Source: Terriglobia bacterium (GTDB lineage: Bacteria; Acidobacteriota; Terriglobia; JAIQFV01). Taken from it: a DNA stretch of 64,000 nucleotides. Positions 35,111 through 44,030 of the stretch are shown one piece after another. The notes under the pieces were generated by a model. That model was not told the origin of the DNA. It saw only the letters and a list, made by a program, of their open reading frames with translations, and ran no database searches. Location of the stretch: contig JAIQFV010000019.1 in the NCBI GenBank assembly GCA_020073085.1, positions 1-64,000 of the forward strand. Reading direction: 5' to 3'. The position numbers and the translations under genes were made by a program. How positions within the stretch are numbered: position 1 is the stretch's first letter; each line of letters opens with the position of its first letter.

Positions 35111-37690
35111 ATGCCGTTGGCCACAGGCAGTCGTCTCGGACCGTACGAAATCCTCTCGCTTCTCGGCGCGGGCGGAATGGGTGAGGTGTACCGGGCCCGG
35201 GACACGCGCCTGGGACGTGATGTTGCCGTCAAGATTCTCCCCTCCTCGTTCGCGGGAGAAGCCGACCGCCTGCGCCGTTTTGAGCAGGAGGCCCGTGCGG
35301 TTGCGGCCCTGAACCATCCCAACATTCTGGCGGTCCACGATATTGGCAACGAAAACGGCTCCCCCTACCTTGTCTCGGAGCTGCTCGAAGGAAGCACCCT
35401 GCGCGAGCGAATCAAGGGGGGAGCGCTGCCTTCCCGAAAGGCGATCGAGTACGCACTCCAGGTCGCCAGAGGCCTGGCCGTCGCGCACGAAAAGGGCGTT
35501 GTTCATCGCGACTTAAAGCCCGACAACCTCTTCATTACCAAGGATGGCCGCGTCAAGATTCTTGATTTCGGGCTCGCCAAGCTCACCCGCATTGAGCCCC
35601 TCAGTGGAAGTGGATCTCAGACCTTCGCACAGACGGAAAACACCGGCACCTCGCCGGGAGTGGTCATGGGAACCATCGGATATCTTTCGCCCGAACTCGT
35701 TCGTGGTCAGCCGGCGGATCATCGTTCCGACATTTTTTCGTTTGGGGCGATCCTGTATGAAATGCTCTCCGGGGAACGGGCCTTCAAACATGACTCGGCC
35801 GCCGAGACCATGACCGCCATCCTGAAGGAAGACCCGCCGGATCTGGCGAAGCTGAACCCAAAAGTTTCGCCCGGGCTGGAACGAATCGTTCGCCACTGCC
35901 TGGAAAAGAATCCCGAGGAGCGCTTCCAGTCAGCGCGCGATCTGGCTTTTGATCTTGAATCCCTCTCCGATCTGTCGGCTTCATCCCTGGCCACCGCAGC
36001 GTCCGTTCCGAAGAGGCGCAATCGTTTTCTGGGACTCGTGCTCATAATTGCTGCCGCTGTTGTCCTGCTTGGCATCGGATATTTTGCAGGCAGGCAGGGG
36101 GAGCAAAAGCCGCCGCTGTATCACCAGCTTACCTTCCGCAGAGGCACCATCCGCATGGCACGATTTGCCCCTGACGGACAGACCGTTGTCTATGGCGCCG
36201 CCTGGGAAGGGAACCCCATTGAAATATTCGCATCGCGGCCCGAAAGTCCGGAGTCGCGTCTGCTAGGGCTTGCACGCACCGAGATTCTCGCAATTTCTTC
36301 GACAGGAGAGATGGCCGTCACTCTGGCTCCCCGCCTTTCCGGCCCTTACACCAGTATCGGGACCCTCGCCCGTTTGCCACTGGCAGGCGGGGCTCCCCGC
36401 GAAATGCTGGAGGAAGTTCAATGGGCGGATTGGTCTCCGGACGGCACCAATCTCGCGGTGGTGCGCAATGTGGGTGGGTTGAATCGCCTTGAGTTTCCGA
36501 TCGGAAAGGTGCTTTACGAAACCAACGGATGGATCAGCCACCCGCGAATCTCCCCCCAGGGAGACCGCATTGCCTTTCTCGATCATCCTCTTCCCGGGGA
36601 CGATGGAGGTCTGGTCTCGGTCGTTGATCTGGAAGGCCACAAGCAAGCCCTTTCCGTGGGACAAATCAGCACTCAAGGCCTGGCCTGGTCCGCTAACGGG
36701 AAAGAGATCTGGTTTACCGCAACGCGGCAAGGGAGCGCGCGGGCAGTGTTTGCCATCAGCTTGACCGGACACGAACGGCTGGTGGCGCGAATGCCCGGCA
36801 CCTTGACGCTCCAGGATATCTACAAGGACGGGCGTGTCCTCTTGGCGCGAGACAGCTGGCGCCGGGAACTCAAAGGCCTCCCTGCAGGTGAAACAAAGGA
36901 ACGCGATCTCTCCTGGCTCGATTACTCTTACCCGGCGGCCCTCTCCCGGGACGGGAAAACACTTCTGTTTGATGAGGAGGGCGAAGGGGGCGGATGGACT
37001 TACGCGGTTTACCTCCGCAAGACGGATGGGTCTCCCGCGATCCGACTCGGGCCAGGTCAGGCCATGGCGTTGTCTCCCGATGAAAAGTGGGTGATTTCAC
37101 TTCCTTCGAGTTCCAGTGGACAATTTGTTCTTTTGCCCACTAAGGCGGGGGAGGCGAAACCTCTGACCAATGAATCCATCAATCATATCTGGGCATGCTG
37201 GTTCCCCGACAGCAAGCGATTCCTTTTCTCTGGAAATGCACCCAGCCAGGGGGTTCGGCTCTTTGTTCAGGACATGGCGGGTGGAAAGCCGCAGGGTATC
37301 ACGCCGGAAGGAATCAACAGTTCTGCCTTCACTCTTTCTCCTGATGGACAGCTCGTGGCAGGGATCGGACCAGACCAGAAGGGCTACCTCTATCCCGTGG
37401 CCGGCGGTGAGCCGCGTCCGATATCCGGCCTTGAACCCGGTGAAGAGCCCATCAGTTGGGGGGCAGATGGTCGCTCCTTATTTATCTATCGCCCGGGGGA
37501 CCTGCCCGCCAAGGTCTACCGGCTAGAGTTGGGCATCGGCCGAAGAACCCTATTGGAGCAACTCATGCCCTCCGATCCCGCCGGGGTGAATCACATCGGC
37601 CCCATCGTTTTAACGCCCGACGGAAAGACCTATGTGTACGGTTACCATCGGACCCTCACCGACCTGTACCTTGTCGAAGGATTGAAATGA
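35111..37690 (+). CDS. Membrane Ser/Thr protein kinase with TolB/WD40-like propeller (copy 1)
   Basis: The 859-aa protein has a Hanks-type kinase domain (about 12-285), one membrane helix (about 307-327) and a large outside propeller. Kinase residues are complete: GAGGMGEVY loop, K41 in VAVKIL, HRDLKPDN with D134, and DFG 152-154. The C-terminal part shows repeated RFAPDGQT-, LSPDGQLV- and SWGADGRS-like units as in TolB-type propellers, and ends in LTDLYLVEGLK. ATG 35111 follows AGGA by 7 bp and gives the PYEIL start shared with the two neighbours. It is a close paralogue of the protein at 40758-43340. Confidence 0.92.
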   Translation: MPLATGSRLGPYEILSLLGAGGMGEVYRARDTRLGRDVAVKILPSSFAGEADRLRRFEQEARAVAALNHPNILAVHDIGNENGSPYLVSELLEGSTLRERIKGGALPSRKAIEYALQVARGLAVAHEKGVVHRDLKPDNLFITKDGRVKILDFGLAKLTRIEPLSGSGSQTFAQTENTGTSPGVVMGTIGYLSPELVRGQPADHRSDIFSFGAILYEMLSGERAFKHDSAAETMTAILKEDPPDLAKLNPKVSPGLERIVRHCLEKNPEERFQSARDLAFDLESLSDLSASSLATAASVPKRRNRFLGLVLIIAAAVVLLGIGYFAGRQGEQKPPLYHQLTFRRGTIRMARFAPDGQTVVYGAAWEGNPIEIFASRPESPESRLLGLARTEILAISSTGEMAVTLAPRLSGPYTSIGTLARLPLAGGAPREMLEEVQWADWSPDGTNLAVVRNVGGLNRLEFPIGKVLYETNGWISHPRISPQGDRIAFLDHPLPGDDGGLVSVVDLEGHKQALSVGQISTQGLAWSANGKEIWFTATRQGSARAVFAISLTGHERLVARMPGTLTLQDIYKDGRVLLARDSWRRELKGLPAGETKERDLSWLDYSYPAALSRDGKTLLFDEEGEGGGWTYAVYLRKTDGSPAIRLGPGQAMALSPDEKWVISLPSSSSGQFVLLPTKAGEAKPLTNESINHIWACWFPDSKRFLFSGNAPSQGVRLFVQDMAGGKPQGITPEGINSSAFTLSPDGQLVAGIGPDQKGYLYPVAGGEPRPISGLEPGEEPISWGADGRSLFIYRPGDLPAKVYRLELGIGRRTLLEQLMPSDPAGVNHIGPIVLTPDGKTYVYGYHRTLTDLYLVEGLK

Positions 37691-37695
37691 AAGAC

Positions 37696-37892
37696 AGGGA
37701 CAGACACCAACTCGCTCCACTCCAGTGAAGATCGGCAGAGATTAGGTGTCTGTCCCTTAAGTCCAGGAATTGAGCCGTCGCTAAAATCGGAGTGCCGCGT
37801 ACATGCGTTCTTTGCATGTGTGCGAATCACAGGGACAGACACCGGCTCGATCGGCCGCAGTGAAGATCATCGTCGTTTAAGTGCCTGTCCCT
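37696..37892. repeat. Two 62-bp palindromic elements (AGGGACAGACACC type)
   Basis: Element 1 covers 37696-37757 and element 2 37831-37892. Both start with AGGGACAGACACC and end with its reverse complement (GGTGTCTGTCCCT, or AGTGCCTGTCCCT in element 2). Both have the same length. Between them is a small hairpin at 37801-37819 (ACATGC/GCATGT). Element 2 ends 12 bp before the ATG of the next kinase and so occupies its leader. Confidence 0.8.
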
Positions 37893-37904
37893 CACGTCAA
37901 TGAA

Positions 37905-40613
37905 ATGCTCCCACAGGGTACGACGCTCGGACCTTATGAAATCCTCTCACCGCTCGGCGCAGGCGGCATGGGCGAGGTGTATCGCGCCCGTGATGTAAGG
38001 CTTAATCGCGACGTGGCGATTAAGGTGTTGCCGCCTGAGTTTTCAAACGATGCCGAGCGCATGGCACGTTTCCAGCGGGAAGCGGAACTGCTGGCCTCGC
38101 TGAATCATCCCCACATCGCATCAATTTATGGACTCGAGGAAGCGGAGGGGACACGCGCCCTGGTGATGGAGCTGGTGGAAGGACAAACGCTTGAGGACCG
38201 CCTCGCGGACCCTGTAGGGGCGCATAGCATGCGCCCCAGCCAGAAAGCAGACATGAAAGAGAGCGGGCGCTGTGCGCCCCTCCCATTAGAAGAGGCATTG
38301 CCCATCGCCCGGCAAATCGCGGAGGCCCTTGAATACGCCCATGAGAAAGGCATCATCCACCGCGACCTGAAGCCGGCCAACGTGAAAGTGACGCCGGCCG
38401 GGGATGTAAAAATTCTGGATTTTGGTCTGGCAAAGGCGCTGGAAGATTCACCCGTCGCTTCTGACACCTCCAATTCGCCCACGTTTACGTTGGGAGGGAC
38501 AAAGTCAGGCGTCATCCTGGGCACTGCAGCGTACATGAGTCCGGAGCAGGCACGGGGGAAGTCCGTCGATCGACGGACCGATGTTTGGGGCTTCGGGGCC
38601 GTTCTGTATGAACTCCTCACTGGACATCAAGCCTTCCACGGTGAGACCGCCTCGGACACACTGGCGGCGGTGATCAAGGATGAACCCGGCTGGATTCTTC
38701 TGCCCGCAAACATCCCATCCGCGATTGAAAAACTACTGCGGCGCTGTCTCGAAAAAGATCCCAAGCGACGCCTGCAAGCCATCGGCGAAGCACGCATCGT
38801 TATTGGAGATGTCCTCGACGGAAAGGCTGAAGATAAAACAGTCATTCCCCCCGTTCCACACCCGATCTCTTCCTCGCGTCGCTTTCCCATTCGCTTGACC
38901 GCTGCGGTATTCGTGTTCGCCCTGGCCGCAGTTCTATGGTGGCAGAATTCGCGACCTTCCCTGGATCAAAAGTGGACAGGCGAATTGCTGGGCGGATCTT
39001 CTGTCGCCTTCGGACCGCGAATCTCACCGGATGGACAAATACTGGCCTTCCAGGCGATGGTCAACGGTCTGAACCAGGTGGCGGTGATGAAGCCCGATTC
39101 GGGGAATTGGACGGTCCTGACCCATGACCGGTCGCGCGGTCAGATTTTGGAAATGAGTTGGTCGCCGGATGGGACAAGGATTTACTTCGACCGTTACCTG
39201 GACGTTCCAACCGGAATCTACAGCGTCCCGGTGTTGGGGGGAGAAGAGCGTCCGGTTCTGGAAGATTCGATGTACCCGGAGAGCCTGCACGACGGAAGCT
39301 TCCTGGTCGTCCGGCTCAACGCGGAACGTCTTCTTCAACTCCACCGGTTCTGGCCCGACACAGGACGCCTTCAACCCTTGGGAGCCATTTGGATCCCGGA
39401 TCAAGGGACGCCACTGGTGCGCGTGTTTCCCGACGGTAAGGAGGCAGTATTTTATGGAAGACTCCTCGAAGGCCCGCCCGAGGGAGCTAATTCCTTGTAC
39501 GTAATCGATCTGCATTCGGGACGCACTCGCCATTTGGCTTCCATTACTCCGATTAACCAGGGGGCTCTTCCCGGTGGCATGGCTGTTACGCCGGATGGAC
39601 GCTCCGTTCTTGTCAATCTGTCTTCGGGAAATCTAAGTACCATTGTCTCGGTCCCCCGGGATGGGTCCAGCTCCCAAAAAACGCTGCTTACGCTGACGAT
39701 GCTGACGGGCTTCATGGACGTGGGTTCCGACGGCAGCCTTTACTTGGACCAGATAGATCGTGTGGGGGAAGTGCTTCGCTATCCCTCTTCCGGGGGAGTT
39801 CCCGAGAAGGTCGCGACGGTTGTCGGCTCCTCGGGTGATGGCCGGGGAGCCCTCGTCCTTCCCGATGGCCGCGTTCTGGTCCCTTCTCGCCTTGCCGGGC
39901 GGGACCGGCTTCTCCTTGTCGCTCCCGGCAAGGATCCTGTGCCCATGTTTGACGCGGTGGAGGATACAGCCTCTCCCGCCACCCTGCTCGGGGAAAGTGA
40001 GATAGCATTTCTTGCGGGTCGGCCGCCGAATCAGACCATTGCGGTCGCGTCGCTGAGTGGGGGCCGGATTCTTCGCCGGCTCCAGGGGTCCCAAGGTGCC
40101 GACATTCAAAGCCTGACGGCATTTCCTGATGGCAGAACGCTCTACTATGCCGCCAATGGAAATGTATGGGCGATCCCCGCAGTTGATGGAGAGCCACGAA
40201 AGATTCACCCCGGCGATGGGGTTGCAGTCGATCGCGGCAAACAGGATTTGATCATCCAGCTCTTTGAAATGAATGGCGCCCGTCTGGTGCGGGTTCCTCT
40301 CTCGGGCGGGCCGGATATTCCCATTCCGTACAAAAGTGAAATGCGCCTCGCCCTTTTTCCACTGGCGGGCGATGCGGTTCGGAAGGACGGGCGGATCCTC
40401 GTGCAGGTGACGACAAAGGATTCCTGGTTCTGGAAACCGGCGGTGCTCGATCCCTCCACAGGGAAACTGGAGATGGTCCCTTTGAACTATGAGGGCGATG
40501 CCCTGATGCCCGCTTGGACGAGCGATGACCGCATCCTTAGCATCGGCATCCCGCTGCGGTCTACCATCTGGCGTTTTCGACAGGCGGCTGGAAGCGGAAG
40601 CGTGAAGCCGTGA
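37905..40613 (+). CDS. Membrane Ser/Thr protein kinase with propeller domain and in-frame repeat insert (copy 2)
   Basis: The 902-aa protein has a kinase domain (about 10-310), a membrane helix (RLTAAVFVFALAAVLWW) and a C-terminal beta-propeller-like region with PDGKEAVF- and TPDGRSVLV-type units. Kinase residues are complete: GAGGMGEVY, K40, HRDLKPAN with D154, DFG 172-174. Between LEDRLA and LPLEEALPIARQIAEALEYA an extra about 25 residues (102-126) are encoded by a palindromic DNA repeat (see 38215-38282). It is less similar to its neighbours than they are to each other. ATG 37905 is chosen; the frame upstream is encoded by the 62-bp repeat. No good ribosome-binding site is visible. Confidence 0.9.
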   Translation: MLPQGTTLGPYEILSPLGAGGMGEVYRARDVRLNRDVAIKVLPPEFSNDAERMARFQREAELLASLNHPHIASIYGLEEAEGTRALVMELVEGQTLEDRLADPVGAHSMRPSQKADMKESGRCAPLPLEEALPIARQIAEALEYAHEKGIIHRDLKPANVKVTPAGDVKILDFGLAKALEDSPVASDTSNSPTFTLGGTKSGVILGTAAYMSPEQARGKSVDRRTDVWGFGAVLYELLTGHQAFHGETASDTLAAVIKDEPGWILLPANIPSAIEKLLRRCLEKDPKRRLQAIGEARIVIGDVLDGKAEDKTVIPPVPHPISSSRRFPIRLTAAVFVFALAAVLWWQNSRPSLDQKWTGELLGGSSVAFGPRISPDGQILAFQAMVNGLNQVAVMKPDSGNWTVLTHDRSRGQILEMSWSPDGTRIYFDRYLDVPTGIYSVPVLGGEERPVLEDSMYPESLHDGSFLVVRLNAERLLQLHRFWPDTGRLQPLGAIWIPDQGTPLVRVFPDGKEAVFYGRLLEGPPEGANSLYVIDLHSGRTRHLASITPINQGALPGGMAVTPDGRSVLVNLSSGNLSTIVSVPRDGSSSQKTLLTLTMLTGFMDVGSDGSLYLDQIDRVGEVLRYPSSGGVPEKVATVVGSSGDGRGALVLPDGRVLVPSRLAGRDRLLLVAPGKDPVPMFDAVEDTASPATLLGESEIAFLAGRPPNQTIAVASLSGGRILRRLQGSQGADIQSLTAFPDGRTLYYAANGNVWAIPAVDGEPRKIHPGDGVAVDRGKQDLIIQLFEMNGARLVRVPLSGGPDIPIPYKSEMRLALFPLAGDAVRKDGRILVQVTTKDSWFWKPAVLDPSTGKLEMVPLNYEGDALMPAWTSDDRILSIGIPLRSTIWRFRQAAGSGSVKP
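38215..38282. repeat. REPIN-like element inserted in the kinase reading frame
   Basis: The left hairpin GGGGCGCAT-AGC-ATGCGCCCC occupies 38217-38237. The right hairpin GGGCGC-TGT-GCGCCC occupies 38265-38279. The two halves are inverted relative to each other (AGGGGCGCA at the left, TGCGCCCCT at the right). The element adds about 25 codons without stop to the kinase gene at 37905. Confidence 0.75.
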
Positions 40614-40757
40614 CTCACACCAAGGCTAACGATGAAGCCCGGCGCCACACATGTTGCGTTCTCCGCGATTCTGCGGTGAAGATTCACGGAGCCTCATGGC
40701 CTAATCTCTGCAATTCCTGGTTTTGAATTTTTTTCGAACTTGGGGGAAAATCACAAC

Positions 40758-43340
40758 ATGTCCATTGCCGCAGGCGCCAAAATTGGTCCCTACGAGATCC
40801 TTTCCATCCTGGGTGCTGGAGGCATGGGGGAGGTTTACCGGGCGCGAGATTCGCGGCTGAATCGAGACGTCGCTATCAAGATTCTGCCCGATTCGTTCTC
40901 CAGCGATCCCGATCGCCTCCGCCGTTTTGAAGGAGAAGCCCGGGCCATCGCGGCGCTCAGTCACCCCAACATTGTCGCCATTTTCGATACCGGCTCCTGC
41001 GAGAACAGCCCCTACATTGTGTCTGAATTGCTGGAAGGACAAAGTCTGCGTGAACGGATCGCCCATGGCGCGGTTCCTTCCCGAAAGGCCATTGAATACG
41101 CCTTGCAGGCCGCCCACGGCCTCGCGGCGGCTCATGAAAAAGGCATCGTTCACCGCGATTTAAAACCCGATAATATATTCCTCACCCGGGATGGGCGGGT
41201 AAAAATACTCGACTTCGGGTTGGCGAAACTGACCCGGTCGGAGACGCTTCCGGTCAGCGGGACGCATACCGTCGGGGGAGTCGACAGCGGTGTGACGTCG
41301 CCGGGGATGGTTATCGGCACTCTCGGCTATATCTCTCCCGAACAAGTGCGCGGACAGCCTGCCGACCATCGCTCCGATATTTTTTCGTTTGGGGCCATTC
41401 TCTATGAAATGCTCTCGGGCCAGCGCGCCTTCAAGCATGACTCCGCCCCCGAAACCCTGACGGCCATTTTGAAAGAGGATCCTCCGGACCTGACGAAACT
41501 GGATCAGAAGATCTCTCCCGGGCTGGAGCGGATTGTGCGTCACTGCCTCGAGAAGAACCCGGAAGAACGCTTCCAGTCAGCCCGTGATCTGGCGTTTGGC
41601 CTGGATTCGCTTTCTAATCTATCCGGACTGAGCACTCCCCCTCTCGAAGTCTCCCCGAAGAGACGCTATCAAGTCTTTCTTCCCTGGCTCTTGCCTCTTC
41701 TGGCACTGGTGGTCGTGTTGAGTGCCGGATTCCTGAAGTGGAACCGTGGAGAACCTTCGCAGCCCTTGTATCACCAGCTCACTTTTCGTCGCGGCAACTT
41801 ACACATGGCGCGATTTGCACCCGACGGACAAACCATTGTTTACGGTGCGGCCTGGGAGGGGAATCCTATCGAAATTTTCACCACCCGCCCCGAGAGTCCC
41901 GAATCGCGATCTCTGGGGTTGAACCGCGCGGAGATCCTCGGGATTTCTCCGGGGGGCGAGATGGCGCTTCTCTTGAACAGCCGTCCCGCCGGCACGTGGA
42001 TTAATAGCGGCACACTGGCCCGGGCGCCGCTCGCGGGGATGGCGCCTCGTGAAATTCTTGAAAATGTGCAGGGGGCGGAGTGGGACCCGAAGGGCGCCAA
42101 TCTCGTCGCGATCCGCGACATCATGGGTCACAACCGTTTGGAGTACCCCATCGGAAAGGTGCTTTACGAAACCGGGGGCTGGACCAGCTATCCACGGGTT
42201 TCCCCGGGAGGCGACCTGATTGCCTTCCTCGATCATCCGTTGCAGGGAGACGATGGCGGATCGGTCGCTGTGGTGGACCTGTCGGGAAAGAAAAAGACGA
42301 TTTCGAGCAATTGGGGCACCATGGAAGGTTTGGCCTGGTCTCCCGCGGGGGATGAGATTTGGTTCACGGCAAACAAGGCGGGAGGGGACCGCGCCCTCTA
42401 CGCGGTGACGCTTTCAGGTCGGGAGCGGCTCGTCGCCCGGGTTCCCGGTGCCCTGATAATACAGGACATTTGGCGCGACGGTCGCGTGCTCATGACCCGT
42501 AACAATGAGCGGCGGGGAATGATCGGGCTTTCCGCCGGCGAATCGAAAGACCGGGATTTATCGTGGCTCGACTGGTCTCGTCCCGCGGGGATTTCCGCGG
42601 ATGGCAAGACAGTCCTCTTCTCTGAAGAAGGAGAAGGCGGCGGCGCCAGTTACTCCGTTTGCATTCGTAAAATGGATGGGACCCCTGCGACCCGGCTGGG
42701 CGAGGGCACCGGACTGGCATTGTCACCCGATGGGGCCTGGGTGCTCGCGACTCGTGCCGATTCGGTCGGACTTCTCACTCTTCTTCCCACCAAGGCAGGA
42801 GAAGCAAGGATCCTGTCACAGGACCAACTGAATCATATCCGGGCCATTTGGTTTTTCGATGGAGGGCGCTTTCTTTTTTCAGGAAATGAACCGGGTCGTG
42901 GTGTGCGGCTCTACGTTCAAGCGGTGGACGGGAAGAAACCACAACCCATCACGCCCGAAGGAACGAACGCCTTTTCGTTCTCGCTATCCCCGGATGGCAA
43001 AATGGTTGCCGCCGTAGGGCCTGACCAGAAAGGATATCTTTTCCCCGTCGAGGGTGGCCAGCCCCGCCTCATCCCGGGCCTGGCGTCCGACGAACTGCCC
43101 GTCTCCTGGAGTGCCGATGGCCGCGCCCTGTTGATTTACCGTCTCGGGGAATTGCCCGCCAAGGTTTATCGCCTGGAATTGAGCAATGGACAAAAATCCG
43201 TTTTAAAGGAGCTCCTGCCTTCCGATTCTGCCGGCATCAATGTCATCGGTCCCATCTTTGCAACTCCCGACGGCAAGAACTTCGTCTACGGCTACGTGCG
43301 CAGCCTCTCGGACCTCTACCTCGTCGAAGGATTGAAATGA
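40758..43340 (+). CDS. Membrane Ser/Thr protein kinase with TolB/WD40-like propeller (copy 3)
   Basis: The 860-aa protein matches the layout of the one at 35111: PYEILSILGAGGMGEVYRAR start, VAIKIL lysine, HRDLKPDN, DFGLAKL, a membrane helix (FLPWLLPLLALVVVLSAGFL) and a propeller that ends in LSDLYLVEGLK. Shared blocks such as PLYHQLTFRRG, MARFAPDGQT, EWEGNPIE-like WEGNPIEIF and IGKVLYET run along the whole length. Copies 1 and 3 are therefore recent duplicates, with copy 2 between them. Both have the same expected topology: kinase inside, propeller outside. The targets are unknown. Confidence 0.92.
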   Translation: MSIAAGAKIGPYEILSILGAGGMGEVYRARDSRLNRDVAIKILPDSFSSDPDRLRRFEGEARAIAALSHPNIVAIFDTGSCENSPYIVSELLEGQSLRERIAHGAVPSRKAIEYALQAAHGLAAAHEKGIVHRDLKPDNIFLTRDGRVKILDFGLAKLTRSETLPVSGTHTVGGVDSGVTSPGMVIGTLGYISPEQVRGQPADHRSDIFSFGAILYEMLSGQRAFKHDSAPETLTAILKEDPPDLTKLDQKISPGLERIVRHCLEKNPEERFQSARDLAFGLDSLSNLSGLSTPPLEVSPKRRYQVFLPWLLPLLALVVVLSAGFLKWNRGEPSQPLYHQLTFRRGNLHMARFAPDGQTIVYGAAWEGNPIEIFTTRPESPESRSLGLNRAEILGISPGGEMALLLNSRPAGTWINSGTLARAPLAGMAPREILENVQGAEWDPKGANLVAIRDIMGHNRLEYPIGKVLYETGGWTSYPRVSPGGDLIAFLDHPLQGDDGGSVAVVDLSGKKKTISSNWGTMEGLAWSPAGDEIWFTANKAGGDRALYAVTLSGRERLVARVPGALIIQDIWRDGRVLMTRNNERRGMIGLSAGESKDRDLSWLDWSRPAGISADGKTVLFSEEGEGGGASYSVCIRKMDGTPATRLGEGTGLALSPDGAWVLATRADSVGLLTLLPTKAGEARILSQDQLNHIRAIWFFDGGRFLFSGNEPGRGVRLYVQAVDGKKPQPITPEGTNAFSFSLSPDGKMVAAVGPDQKGYLFPVEGGQPRLIPGLASDELPVSWSADGRALLIYRLGELPAKVYRLELSNGQKSVLKELLPSDSAGINVIGPIFATPDGKNFVYGYVRSLSDLYLVEGLK

Positions 43341-43667
43341 GGGCCGGGCACGAGGGATTGGCGCTGTTTTTGCTATCCCCCATCACCTGAAAGCTCTGTC
43401 CTCAGCGTCCCTTGCGCCCCTGCGGTAGGAAACATCAAGGTCGCATCTCCGTATTCCATTTTGGAATTCCCCGGAAGCGGGCCGGATCTCAGGTGCTCAA
43501 CTCAAGGTGACGTGAGTCCCGGGTCTGGACATCAAGTGTGTCCAACTTGAGGGATCGCCACGTAGTCTCAGCACGAAAAATGGATTCTGGAGGTGCGACC
43601 CTAATCATGCTAATCATGCGATGATGAGTTGACTGGCCTCCGTAAAACGAAGGAAGGGAGATGGCTC
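43341..43667. other. Gene-free stretch with a short sequence repeated at 46440
   Basis: The segment near 43369-43425 (CCCATCACCTGAAAG, CTCTGTCCTCAGCGTC) recurs with few changes at about 46448-46495. The direct repeat CTAATCATG occurs twice at 43601-43619. No supportable gene; the promoter of the TonB-type gene should lie here. Confidence 0.4.
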
Positions 43668-44030
43668 ATGAAGAATCTACAAACGCTGGGTGTGTTGGCC
43701 ATGTTGTTGGCCATCAATCCAGTCGGGGGCAGTCGGATTCGCGGTATGTCTGACCCCGCTCTTTCATTGGGGCAGCAAACGGAATCCTTGAACCCCAAAC
43801 GGGTCCAGGTGGATCAAGCTTTCCTGGAACGAAATCTGCTTTTCGAACACATTCCCACTTTCCCGATGCAGAACCAGTTGGTACGAATAGAAGGTGAGGT
43901 TGTGGTTCACGTCGTCGTATCCACCGGTGGGCGGGTGATCGATGCCAGGCTGGAGAATGGGGATCCAAGGCTTGCTCTGAGGGCCCTTGAAGCGGCCAAG
44001 TCTTATCGTTATTACCCCCATGGTCATTGA
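43668..44030 (+). CDS. TonB C-terminal-like domain protein, 5' part of a frameshifted gene
   Basis: The 120-aa reading has a hydrophobic N-terminus (MKNLQTLGVLAMLLAINPVG) and then a TonB-C-like fold: RIEGEVVVHVVVSTGGRVID, RLENGDPRLALRALEAAKSY and RYYP. The usual last strand is missing from this frame, which ends at PHGH. It continues in the next frame as MVIDGVPVEMEGLIRMYFN. A run of five C at 44015-44019 lies exactly at the switch. One C fewer would join both parts, so this is the 5' half of one gene. The start at 43668 has GGGAG 8 bp upstream. Confidence 0.7.
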   Translation: MKNLQTLGVLAMLLAINPVGGSRIRGMSDPALSLGQQTESLNPKRVQVDQAFLERNLLFEHIPTFPMQNQLVRIEGEVVVHVVVSTGGRVIDARLENGDPRLALRALEAAKSYRYYPHGH

